From assembly GCF_001675285.1 (NCBI RefSeq), contig NZ_LSGQ01000030.1:186001-250000 (forward strand): a stretch of DNA of 64,000 nucleotides, given 5' to 3'. Under the pieces are notes generated by a model that was not told where the DNA came from, made no database searches, and saw only the letters and a program-made list of their open reading frames with translations. This document shows positions 45,585 through 53,642 of the stretch, piece by piece. The position numbers were made by a program, and so were the translations under genes. Numbering within the stretch: the first letter of the stretch is position 1; each line of letters starts with the position of its first letter. This DNA comes from Elizabethkingia miricola (GTDB lineage: Bacteria; Bacteroidota; Bacteroidia; Flavobacteriales; Weeksellaceae).

Positions 45585-46391
45585 TTACAAAATAAAATCA
45601 CTTATGATACTTGTTTGATTCTTCTTTCTTTTAGGATAATAATAGAGGAAAAAAATCTTTTTTTCTATCGTTACAGAAACTTCATCGGAAGATCGATTCT
45701 TTACTTTATAAGATTCCATTAAGTTTTCTAACAGCTTACTATCCAAATAATTATTTCCAAATCCTCTTATAATCTTTCCGTTAGTAATACTACCTTCCGC
45801 ATTATTTTCTATTTCAAAAACAGCAAATTTATTTTTAGCATCTATATTATTAAATTGATCAAAGCGGCTATAATCTCCTTTTTGTCTATTTTTTTTAACT
45901 ACTTCATAGTTATTCAATAATTCTGAAGAAATTTTATTCTTTTCTACAAAATCTAATGTTTCTTTTACTCTATTATATTGATCCCAATAAACCCCTTTTC
46001 TAATATAATGTGGATTACAAATTCCTATTGTATACTTTCCTGTTTTAAGGTTCGCAAAAACAATATAATTCTCACCTGGTATAACCTGAAAACTACAACT
46101 TGTCATACTCCCACTTCTAACAGATTTTTCTCCTATTTTTTTCCAAAGGCTCCCATCTACAAATAACTGTTTAACATTTCTGCCTTTATATAGCTTGTTA
46201 ATCTTAATATTGGCAATATAGTATTGTTTATCATATCCTTTAGGAGCAATATCAGTATCGGTTATTGTAATATTTGCAATAAAGTCATAATCATTAAACT
46301 GATCTACAGGATTAGGAATTATCATACAAACACATGCATAACTCCATCCGGACAGAAATACTAAAAAGAATAAGATTAACTTTTTCATCAT
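45585..46391 (-). CDS. NTR/TIMP-like secreted protein, first of a tandem pair
   Basis: A 268-residue protein starting at ATG 46391 or the adjacent ATG 46388. The signal peptide shares the segment LSGWSYAC with the downstream gene, and the mature chain opens with CVCM. The cysteines in TSCSFQVIPGENYIVFAN and GICNPHYIR match the downstream paralogue in spacing. The two proteins clearly arose by duplication. Function is unknown; in animals the NTR fold binds proteases or other proteins. It lies 7 bp after mfd and can be read through from it. Confidence 0.72.
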   Translation of the reverse strand: MMKKLILFFLVFLSGWSYACVCMIIPNPVDQFNDYDFIANITITDTDIAPKGYDKQYYIANIKINKLYKGRNVKQLFVDGSLWKKIGEKSVRSGSMTSCSFQVIPGENYIVFANLKTGKYTIGICNPHYIRKGVYWDQYNRVKETLDFVEKNKISSELLNNYEVVKKNRQKGDYSRFDQFNNIDAKNKFAVFEIENNAEGSITNGKIIRGFGNNYLDSKLLENLMESYKVKNRSSDEVSVTIEKKIFFLYYYPKRKKNQTSIISDFIL

Positions 46392-46398
46392 AAGAAAT

Positions 46399-49300
46399 TT
46401 AAGCCAATATACTATTTAGCAATGTATTAACCTCATCCACATTTGTTATTTTATCTTTACGCATCATTAACTGATTACCTTCTGGTGAATGTTTTTCTTT
46501 AAGTTGGGCATGTTGAGGATTGGATCCAAGATATTGAATAATCTTTTTAAATCTGTCGCTTTGATAAAACTTATCTTGTGGATTACCCGGAAAATACCCA
46601 AGGAAAATACCGTTTTTCATCACTATCTTATCAAAACCTATATCCGCTGCCAACCATTTCAGTTCAATACTCTTCAGTAAGTTAATCGCTTCTTTTGGCA
46701 ATGCTCCAAAACGGTCATTCAACTCATATTCGAAACGACTAAGCTCTACAGCGTTCCTTACATCCGCCAGTTTTTGATATAACAACAATCGCTCTTCCGT
46801 ACTATTTACATAATCATCCGGAAGCATCAGTTCTAAATCTGTATCAATATTCACATCTTTAACAGAGTTGAAAAGTTTTTTGCGCTCTTCTTCATTTTGG
46901 AAAAGGCCTTCCATATCTTCATCCTTCAGTTCTTCCAGAGCTTCCTGCATAATTTTCTGATAGGTATCGAAGCCCATTTCATTGATAAAGCCACTCTGAT
47001 CTCCCCCTAACAAATCTCCGGCGCCACGGATTTCCAAGTCCTTCATCGCAATATGGAAGCCACTACCCAAATCTGAAAACTGTTCAATAGCTTCCAGACG
47101 CTTACGGGAGTCTGAAGAAACCAAATCCATTGGTGGTGTAATAAGATAACAAAATGCTTTTCTGTTACTACGCCCCACACGTCCACGCATCTGGTGCAAA
47201 TCTGCCATACCGAAACGCTGAGCATCATTAATGAAAATTGTATTGGCATTAGGTACATCAAGTCCACTCTCCACAATCGTTGTAGAAACCAGTACATCGT
47301 ATTTACCTTCCATAAAATCCATCATATTTGCCTCCAATTGCTTACCATCCATCTGCCCGTGCCCTGTAATAACTCGAGCATCCGGAACCAATCTCTGGAT
47401 AAGACCTGCAATTTCTTTAAGGTTTTCTATTCTGTTGTTAATGAAATAAACCTGACCATCTCTTTGTAATTCGTAACTAATAGCATCTCTCAGAATTTCT
47501 TCGTTGAAGCCTACCAATTTGGTATCTACAGGCTGACGGTTAGGCGGTGGTGTTTTAATAACTGACAGATCTCTTGCAGCCATTAAAGAAAATTGTAATG
47601 TTCTCGGAATAGGTGTTGCCGTAAGCGTTAGTGTATCAATATTGGTTTTCATAGTCTTCAGCTTATCTTTTATCGCTACGCCGAATTTATGCTCTTCATC
47701 AATAATCAGTAATCCCAGGTCTTTAAACTTTACGCTGGCACCTACCAATTGATGTGTACCAATTACAATATCTATCTTACCAGAAACCAACCCTTCCAGT
47801 GTTTCTTTCTTTTGTTTTGCCGTTCTGAAGCGGTTAAGATAAGAAACCTCTACAGGGAAATCTTTAAGTCTTTCTTTAAAACTTCTGTAATGCTGAAATG
47901 CCAGAATCGTTGTAGGAACCAAAAGTGCTACCTGTTTTCCGTCTACAGCTGCTTTGAAGGCTGCACGGATAGCAACTTCTGTTTTTCCAAATCCTACATC
48001 TCCACAAATCAAACGATCCATAACCGTATCTGCCTGCATATCGGCTTTCACATCCATTGTCGCTTTCTCCTGATCCGGAGTATCTTCATAAATAAAGGAT
48101 GCTTCCAACTCATTCTGCATATACCCGTCTGGTGAATAAGCAAAGCCTTTTGCACTCTTCCTTTGAGCATAAAGCTTAATCAGATCAAATGCAATTTGTT
48201 TAACCCTCGCTTTGGTTTTCTGCTTCAGGGACTTCCATGCAGAAGATCCTAACTTACTCAATACAATATCTTTTCCGTCTGGCCCGTTATACTTTGATAT
48301 TTTATGAAGTGCATGTATGCTTACATACAATAAATCACCATTTTTATAAGACAATTTAAAACACTCCTGAACTTTACCGTTATTATTAACCTTTACCAGT
48401 CCCATAAATTTTCCTATACCATGATCAATATGGGTAATATAATCTCCAACTTTCAGAGACATCAGATCTTTTAAGGTAAGTTGCTCACTTTTGGCAAAAG
48501 CGTTTTTCGCTTTATATCGCTGGTATCTGTCGAATATCTGGTGATCGGTATAAACCGATATTTTATTTTCATTGTCTACAAAACCTTCGTGCAGCTCGGA
48601 AGCAAAACTTTTAAACGGGATATTCTTTTCAAGCTCTTCAAAAATGCTTTCCAGACGATCCTTTTGTTTTTCGGAAGAGAATGAAATCCATGCATCATAG
48701 CCTTTTTCCAATTTATCTTCCAGATCCTGAATCAGCCATTCAAAGTTTTTATTAAAAACTGGCTGCTGGGTGAGTTTCAGCTGAATTTCAGCTCGTGAAG
48801 ATTTTAATACTTCTGAAGTAAAGTCTGCCCATACAAAATGGTTTATTTCATTCAGAAACTCTTCTTCTGATACAAAAATAGCTTTAGGTTCACTGTATTT
48901 AATATCCTGATGCAGGGTTTTATATACTTCCTGTGCTTTTTCATAAAACTCGCGAATGTGCTTTACTCCCAAAAATGCATTTCGGGTAAACATGACGGTT
49001 TCTTTAGGTAAAATTCCCAATAAAGACGTTTTGGAAGTATCACCTGATATATCCTGAATAGCAGATACCAGCTGAAATTCTTCCACTTTTTCCTGTGTTA
49101 GCTGACTTTCTATGTCGAAAGTACGAATACTGTCTACTTCGTTTCCAAAGAAACTTATACGAAAAGGGAACTCATACGCATAAGAAAACACATCTATAAT
49201 ACCACCACGAACAGAAAATTCACCAGGCTCTGATACAAAATCTGTCCTGTTGAACTTATAATGGTTTAGTAATTCATCTATAAAATCAAAATCAAGTTGT

Positions 49301-49755
49301 TCTCCGACTTTTATGGTATGTGAAAACTTTCCAAACTCTTCCTTCTTAATTACCTTTTCCGAAAGTGCTGCCGCGTAAGCTACAATTACTTTGGGTGTTT
49401 TAGACGAATTCAACTGATTGATAACCTCTGTCCTCAATACTCTATTCGCATTCTGAGTTTTTTCTATCTGATAAGGCTCCAGAAAAGTCGCCGGAAAATA
49501 CAATACATGCTCTTTCCCACAAAGTTCTTCCAGTTCTGCCGTAGTGTATAAAGCATCTTCTTTATCATCCAGAATTACCAGCACAGGCTGATGAAACGAC
49601 ACAAAGTATTCTGCAGCAAGTAAGCTCAAAGAAGAGCCTGCAGCACCTTTTATACTAATCTTTTGCTTTTCACGCAGTGTATCGAACATTTCTTTACCCC
49701 ATTGTTTCTTTAACAAATCGGGCAGCAGCGTATTTTTTATAGAAGTTAATTGCAC
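46399..49755 (-). CDS. mfd: Transcription-repair coupling factor
   Basis: A 1118-residue Mfd, which displaces stalled RNA polymerase and recruits UvrA. The order is UvrB-like N-terminal part with FRVSFFG-type motifs (FRISFFGNEVDSIRTFD near residue 195), the CarD-like RNA-polymerase-interaction domain (VGDYITHIDHGIGKFMGL near 435), helicase motor with Walker A GDVGFGKTEVA, DEEH box (IIDEEHKFG) and motif TATPIPRTLQFS, then motif VI (QMRGRVGRSNRKAF) and the TRCF C-terminal domain. The start codon is GTG: an in-frame stop lies 2 codons upstream, so no ATG is available. Confidence 0.97.
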   Translation of the reverse strand: MQLTSIKNTLLPDLLKKQWGKEMFDTLREKQKISIKGAAGSSLSLLAAEYFVSFHQPVLVILDDKEDALYTTAELEELCGKEHVLYFPATFLEPYQIEKTQNANRVLRTEVINQLNSSKTPKVIVAYAAALSEKVIKKEEFGKFSHTIKVGEQLDFDFIDELLNHYKFNRTDFVSEPGEFSVRGGIIDVFSYAYEFPFRISFFGNEVDSIRTFDIESQLTQEKVEEFQLVSAIQDISGDTSKTSLLGILPKETVMFTRNAFLGVKHIREFYEKAQEVYKTLHQDIKYSEPKAIFVSEEEFLNEINHFVWADFTSEVLKSSRAEIQLKLTQQPVFNKNFEWLIQDLEDKLEKGYDAWISFSSEKQKDRLESIFEELEKNIPFKSFASELHEGFVDNENKISVYTDHQIFDRYQRYKAKNAFAKSEQLTLKDLMSLKVGDYITHIDHGIGKFMGLVKVNNNGKVQECFKLSYKNGDLLYVSIHALHKISKYNGPDGKDIVLSKLGSSAWKSLKQKTKARVKQIAFDLIKLYAQRKSAKGFAYSPDGYMQNELEASFIYEDTPDQEKATMDVKADMQADTVMDRLICGDVGFGKTEVAIRAAFKAAVDGKQVALLVPTTILAFQHYRSFKERLKDFPVEVSYLNRFRTAKQKKETLEGLVSGKIDIVIGTHQLVGASVKFKDLGLLIIDEEHKFGVAIKDKLKTMKTNIDTLTLTATPIPRTLQFSLMAARDLSVIKTPPPNRQPVDTKLVGFNEEILRDAISYELQRDGQVYFINNRIENLKEIAGLIQRLVPDARVITGHGQMDGKQLEANMMDFMEGKYDVLVSTTIVESGLDVPNANTIFINDAQRFGMADLHQMRGRVGRSNRKAFCYLITPPMDLVSSDSRKRLEAIEQFSDLGSGFHIAMKDLEIRGAGDLLGGDQSGFINEMGFDTYQKIMQEALEELKDEDMEGLFQNEEERKKLFNSVKDVNIDTDLELMLPDDYVNSTEERLLLYQKLADVRNAVELSRFEYELNDRFGALPKEAINLLKSIELKWLAADIGFDKIVMKNGIFLGYFPGNPQDKFYQSDRFKKIIQYLGSNPQHAQLKEKHSPEGNQLMMRKDKITNVDEVNTLLNSILA

Positions 49756-50069
49756 TTGGTATCAAATTTCATTTAAACGACGAAAAACGGATTCAGTACT
49801 TCCTGAAACCGTTATCAAACTGCAAATTTACAAATAATATAGTTATTCTATAACAGATAATTGAAAATGAGGCTATAAGCCAATATATCCTGTTACAGAA
49901 CCAGAAAACCTGCTATTATAGCCTTATCCCATTTAAGCCCGTTTTAAACTGTGATAAAGTTTTGTTAAATTAATTGTCACCGTAATTTTTAGCACGCAAG
50001 TTGATAGTTTTTTAGTGTAACTTCACAGAAGTAAAAATTTAAATTACACATACAAAAAACCATTAAAAA
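49756..50069. other. Intergenic region between mfd and the Lys/Thr-rich protein gene
   Basis: This 314-bp gap between divergent genes holds the mfd -7 box (49823-49830), an inverted repeat GGCTATAA/TTATAGCC with a spacer of about 30 nt (49874-49925), and a weak plus-strand pair TTTG (49961-49964) with TAATTTTT (49983-49990), which may serve the gene at 50070. Nothing coding is visible. Confidence 0.5.
49823..49830 (-). promoter_or_regulatory. -7 box for mfd
   Basis: Minus-strand TAAATTTG matches TAnnTTTG about 67 bp before the GTG start at 49755. No -33 box was found. Confidence 0.4.
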
Positions 50070-50417
50070 ATGAAAAATCTATTATCAGCATTATCTCTGG
50101 CTTTAGGACTAGGATTTGCAACTGCTCAGACCACTACACCACGTCAGACTACACCTGTTACACCGGTAAAAAAAGAAGTTAAATCTTCAGTAAAAGAGGT
50201 TAAATCAACTGCAAAAGACACCAAGACTACAGCGGTAAAAGAGACAAAAGCGACTTCTAAAGACGCTAAAGGAGCAGTGAAGGAAGTAAAATCTACAACA
50301 ACTACACAAGGTGTAAAGCTAAAAAAAGACGGAACTCCTGACAAAAGATACAAATCTTCACAACATCTTAAAAAAGACGGAACTCCTGATATGAGATATA
50401 AAGAAAACAAAAAGTAA
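50070..50417 (+). CDS. Lys/Thr-rich exported protein with repeated LKKDGTPD motif
   Basis: A 115-residue protein with a signal peptide (residues 1-19, ending FATAQ). The mature part is low-complexity, very basic, with repeated VK(S/T)(S/T)-(V/A)K-type segments, then two copies of LKKDGTPD.RYK (about residues 85-97 and 101-113). At DNA level the 20-mer beginning AAAAAAGACGGAACTC is repeated at 50322-50341 and 50370-50389, 48 bp apart. I know the LKKDGTPDxRYK unit only as a feature of hypotheticals in Bacteroidota. A role in binding nucleic acid or polyanions is possible but not shown. The terminator directly after it supports a real gene. Confidence 0.8.
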   Translation: MKNLLSALSLALGLGFATAQTTTPRQTTPVTPVKKEVKSSVKEVKSTAKDTKTTAVKETKATSKDAKGAVKEVKSTTTTQGVKLKKDGTPDKRYKSSQHLKKDGTPDMRYKENKK

Positions 50418-50442
50418 TAATAATCAATCCAAATTCTCTATA

Positions 50443-50474
50443 AAGCAGCTTAGCATTAGTGCTAAGCTGCTTTT
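50443..50474 (+). terminator. Terminator of the Lys/Thr-rich protein gene
   Basis: A perfect 14-bp stem (AAAGCAGCTTAGCA with TGCTAAGCTGCTTT), 4-nt loop TTAG and T7 tract, 25 bp after the stop. Rho-independent, plus strand. Confidence 0.9.
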
Positions 50475-50603
50475 TTTGTTCATCTATCAAACTTCAATTC
50501 TGTCCTGCCTGACATATCTTCACACCATTGTCAAACAGAATTCAAAATAGACACTTGTCTTTCCAATAGAAAATATCTTCCGATCATTCTCAATTTTACA
50601 ACG

Positions 50604-50632
50604 TTGGTTTCAAGTGGAATTACGTAATTTTG
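50604..50632 (+). promoter_or_regulatory. Promoter of the GH3-MFS unit
   Basis: TTG (50604-50606) and TAATTTTG (50625-50632), 18 bp apart, fit the Bacteroidota promoter. The ATG at 50642 lies 9 bp after the -7 box, so the leader is very short. This placement excludes an in-frame TTG at 50630, which overlaps the -7 box. Confidence 0.65.
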
Positions 50633-50641
50633 CTCACGATT

Positions 50642-52156
50642 ATGTTGGACATCTTAAAGAAAGCTGTTGCCAAAATCTGGGCAAAGCAATATGTAAAATC
50701 ATCGGAAAAGTTCACCCGAAATGCAGTTTCTGACCAGGAAGGCTTATTAAAAGACCTGATCTCAAAAGCTGAAAACACAAAATTCGGAAAAGAGCATGAC
50801 TTTGGAAGCATCCGCAATATTCAGGATTTTCAGGAAAAAGTTCCTTTAGCTGATTATGAGGATCTGAAAAATTATATTGAAGAAATAAAAGAAGGGAAAA
50901 AGGATATCTTGTGGCCAGGACAGCCAGAATACTTTGCAAAAACATCCGGAACAACATCCGGCAGCAAATATATCCCGATTTCCAAGGAAGGAATGCCTTA
51001 TCAGGTTGACGCTGCCAGAAGTGCACTATTTTTCTATATTGTAAAGAGAGACAATGCTGATTTTGTAAATGGAAAAATGATTTTCTTACAGGGATCTCCT
51101 GAACTTACAGATTTGCATGGAATAAAAACAGGCCGCCTTTCCGGAATTGTAGCCCATCACATTCCAAATTACCTGCAAAAAAACAGACTGCCAAGCTGGG
51201 AAACCAATACAATAGAAGACTGGGAAACTAAAGTTGATAAAATTATTGCCGAAACGGAAAAAGAAAATATGACACTTATTTCCGGTATACCACCTTGGCT
51301 AATTATGTATTTTGAAAAACTTACAGAAAAATCCGGCAAAAAAATAAAAGAAATATTCCCAAATCTTCAGCTTATTGTTACCGGCGGGGTCAATTACGAA
51401 CCCTATCGGGAAAAGATGAACAGCCTCTTAGGCGGTACTGTAGATATTGTCCAAACATTTCCGGCATCAGAGGGATTCTTTGCATATCAGAATAATTATA
51501 AAGAAGACGGGCTTCTTCTATTAACCAATCATGGTATATTTTACGAGTTCATTCCTCAGGAAGATCTTGGAAAAGAAAAACCAAGAAGGTTAACCCTTGG
51601 AGAAATAGAACTTCATAAAGATTATGCCCTTGTCATTACAACTAATTCCGGGCTTTGGGCTTATATGATTGGTGATATGATAAGATTTATTTCTAAAGAT
51701 CCATATAAAATTCTGGTAAGCGGAAGAACCAAACATTTCACTTCAGCATTTGGTGAGCATGTTATTGCCTATGAAGTAGAAGAAGCTATGAAAGAGACTA
51801 TTTTAAAACATCCGGCACAAATTTCCGAATTTCATTTGGCTCCACAGGTAAATCCGGAAAATGGACTCCCATATCATGAATGGTTTATAGAATTTGAAAA
51901 AGAGCCTGAGAATATGGAAGCGTTCCGACAAAGCCTGGATTTAGCATTAAGAAATAAAAATACTTATTACAACGATTTGATTACAGGTAATATTCTCCAG
52001 ACACTTGTTATATCCCGATTGAGAAAAGACAGCTTCCTGGAATATGCAAAATCACAAGGTAAACTGGGGGGGCAGAATAAGATTCCGCGTTTAGCAAATA
52101 ACCGTGATATTGCAGACTTCTTTCATCAGCCAGATTTAAATCTCATTATACAATAA
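50642..52156 (+). CDS. GH3 auxin-responsive promoter family protein (acyl-adenylating enzyme)
   Basis: About 504 residues from ATG 50642. The ANL-superfamily adenylation motifs are clear: AKTSGTTSGSKYIPIS near residue 105 (ATP phosphate binding), the TGGVNYEPY loop near 260, and the C-terminal GRTKHFTSAFGEHV motif near 360. Plant GH3 enzymes join amino acids to jasmonate or auxin; bacterial relatives are broadly spread in Bacteroidota and their acyl and amine substrates are unknown. No signal peptide. The MFS transporter 37 bp downstream may export the product or belong to the same pathway. Confidence 0.9.
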   Translation: MLDILKKAVAKIWAKQYVKSSEKFTRNAVSDQEGLLKDLISKAENTKFGKEHDFGSIRNIQDFQEKVPLADYEDLKNYIEEIKEGKKDILWPGQPEYFAKTSGTTSGSKYIPISKEGMPYQVDAARSALFFYIVKRDNADFVNGKMIFLQGSPELTDLHGIKTGRLSGIVAHHIPNYLQKNRLPSWETNTIEDWETKVDKIIAETEKENMTLISGIPPWLIMYFEKLTEKSGKKIKEIFPNLQLIVTGGVNYEPYREKMNSLLGGTVDIVQTFPASEGFFAYQNNYKEDGLLLLTNHGIFYEFIPQEDLGKEKPRRLTLGEIELHKDYALVITTNSGLWAYMIGDMIRFISKDPYKILVSGRTKHFTSAFGEHVIAYEVEEAMKETILKHPAQISEFHLAPQVNPENGLPYHEWFIEFEKEPENMEAFRQSLDLALRNKNTYYNDLITGNILQTLVISRLRKDSFLEYAKSQGKLGGQNKIPRLANNRDIADFFHQPDLNLIIQ

Positions 52157-52193
52157 TTAATAAAACTAACTTCCTCTATATTTTCACTATATT

Positions 52194-53429
52194 ATGATAT
52201 CACTGGCTCCCCTCCAAACACTAAGAAATACTGAATACAGAAGTCTTCTTATTGGACGGTTCTTTCTGATCATTGCTTTCCGAATGCTTGCAACCTTACT
52301 TGGCTGGTGGGTATATCACTTAACCAAAGATCCTTTCTCTATTGGACTTATTGGTTTATCCGAAGTAATCCCCGCTGTTGGCTGTGCCTTATACGCCGGA
52401 CACATTATAGATATGAGTGAAAAGAAAAAGTTATTACTAATCTGTAACTATGCTTATTTTTTCCTTTTATGTTGTTTATTAATACCGGCATTCTGGGGTC
52501 ATAGACTTAGCTTTAGCAACCATCAGATCACTTATTATATCTATGGCATTATTTTCCTTTCCGGAATCTGCAGGGCATTTTTATCGCCTTTAGTTCCTGC
52601 TCTAATTCCTAATATTGTTAAAAGAGAAGAACTACCAAATGCCATTACACTTAATCAGGCAACATTTCTTACAGCATCAGTATCAGGTCATGCACTGGGA
52701 GGCTTTTTAATTGCATGGCTGGGAATCAGCGGTACTCTTGTCGTTATATTATGCTTTTTATTTATCGGATCATTATTTTTCTGGACACTGAACAAACACA
52801 GATCTGAATACGAAGGACAAGAGGTAAATGTCTGGGAAAGTATGCGTGAAGGTGTTGTTTACATCTATAAAACGAAAGAAATTCTCGGTGCTCTTACACT
52901 CGATCTTTTTGCAGTTTTATTTGGAGGTGCTGTAGCAATGATCCCTGTTTATGCTACAGATATTCTAAAAGTTGGCTCCGAAGGATTTGGACTACTAAAT
53001 GCGGCATCAGATATTGGTTCCATGTGTATTATTATTACACTATCATTTATACAGCTTAAAAAGAATCAGGGGAAAATCCTTATTGCTGCCGTAAGTGGAT
53101 TTGGGCTTTGCATTATAGGTTTCGGATTGTCTCATTTATATTGGCTGTCTTTTGGATTCCTTGTTCTAAGCGGTATGTTGGATGGCATTAGTGTTGTAAT
53201 CCGTGGTACTATTGTTCAGTTAAAAACTCCAGACAAAATCCGCGGCCGAGTATTGAGTGTCAATACCATATTTATTACTTCCAGTAATGAGCTTGGCCAG
53301 TTTGAAAGTGGTCTTGCGGCAAAAATGATGGGCGTAATACGTTCTGTTGTTTTTGGTGGCAGCATGACGCTTTTGGTAGCATTAATGGTAGGAACATTTG
53401 CGCCAAAACTCCGTAAAATGGAATATTAA
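52194..53429 (+). CDS. MFS transporter (EntS/MFS_3-like)
   Basis: A 411-residue major facilitator protein with about 12 hydrophobic segments. It shows the MFS_3-type pattern seen in EntS-like exporters: NTEYRSLLIGRFFLIIAFRM at the N-terminus, LVPALIPNIVKREELPNAITLNQATF in the middle (near 135-160), and TPDKIRGRVLSVNTIFI near residue 355. No cargo can be named. It follows the GH3 gene by 37 bp without an intervening terminator, so the two are probably one unit. Confidence 0.88.
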   Translation: MISLAPLQTLRNTEYRSLLIGRFFLIIAFRMLATLLGWWVYHLTKDPFSIGLIGLSEVIPAVGCALYAGHIIDMSEKKKLLLICNYAYFFLLCCLLIPAFWGHRLSFSNHQITYYIYGIIFLSGICRAFLSPLVPALIPNIVKREELPNAITLNQATFLTASVSGHALGGFLIAWLGISGTLVVILCFLFIGSLFFWTLNKHRSEYEGQEVNVWESMREGVVYIYKTKEILGALTLDLFAVLFGGAVAMIPVYATDILKVGSEGFGLLNAASDIGSMCIIITLSFIQLKKNQGKILIAAVSGFGLCIIGFGLSHLYWLSFGFLVLSGMLDGISVVIRGTIVQLKTPDKIRGRVLSVNTIFITSSNELGQFESGLAAKMMGVIRSVVFGGSMTLLVALMVGTFAPKLRKMEY

Positions 53430-53630
53430 CACCAATCATATAAGCTGCAATAGCTCTGTAGAACAATCAAAACTATTGCAACTCATATAAGACATAATAA
53501 ATATGATGTACAGAACATTAACGCATAATATTTATATTTCTTAACACGATTTTTTCCTAATTTAGAGGAGAAATCGTTACTTAAAATTTATTTGTGAATA
53601 AAGCAATTATGCTTTTAGTTTTTTAAAATT

Positions 53631-53638
53631 TATCTTTG
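53631..53638 (+). promoter_or_regulatory. -7 box for dnaB
   Basis: TATCTTTG fits TAnnTTTG and ends 4 bp before the dnaB ATG at 53643. The mRNA would be leaderless or have a leader of a few bases. TTTTAG at 53613-53618 might act as a poor -33 box. Confidence 0.5.
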
Positions 53639-53642
53639 CCAC

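Noticed and set aside
53446-53480. Inverted repeat TGCAATAG/CTATTGCA after the MFS gene, considered as a tRNA or terminator
   Set aside because: No cloverleaf, no TpsiC arm and no T-tract; loop of 19 nt makes a terminator unlikely.
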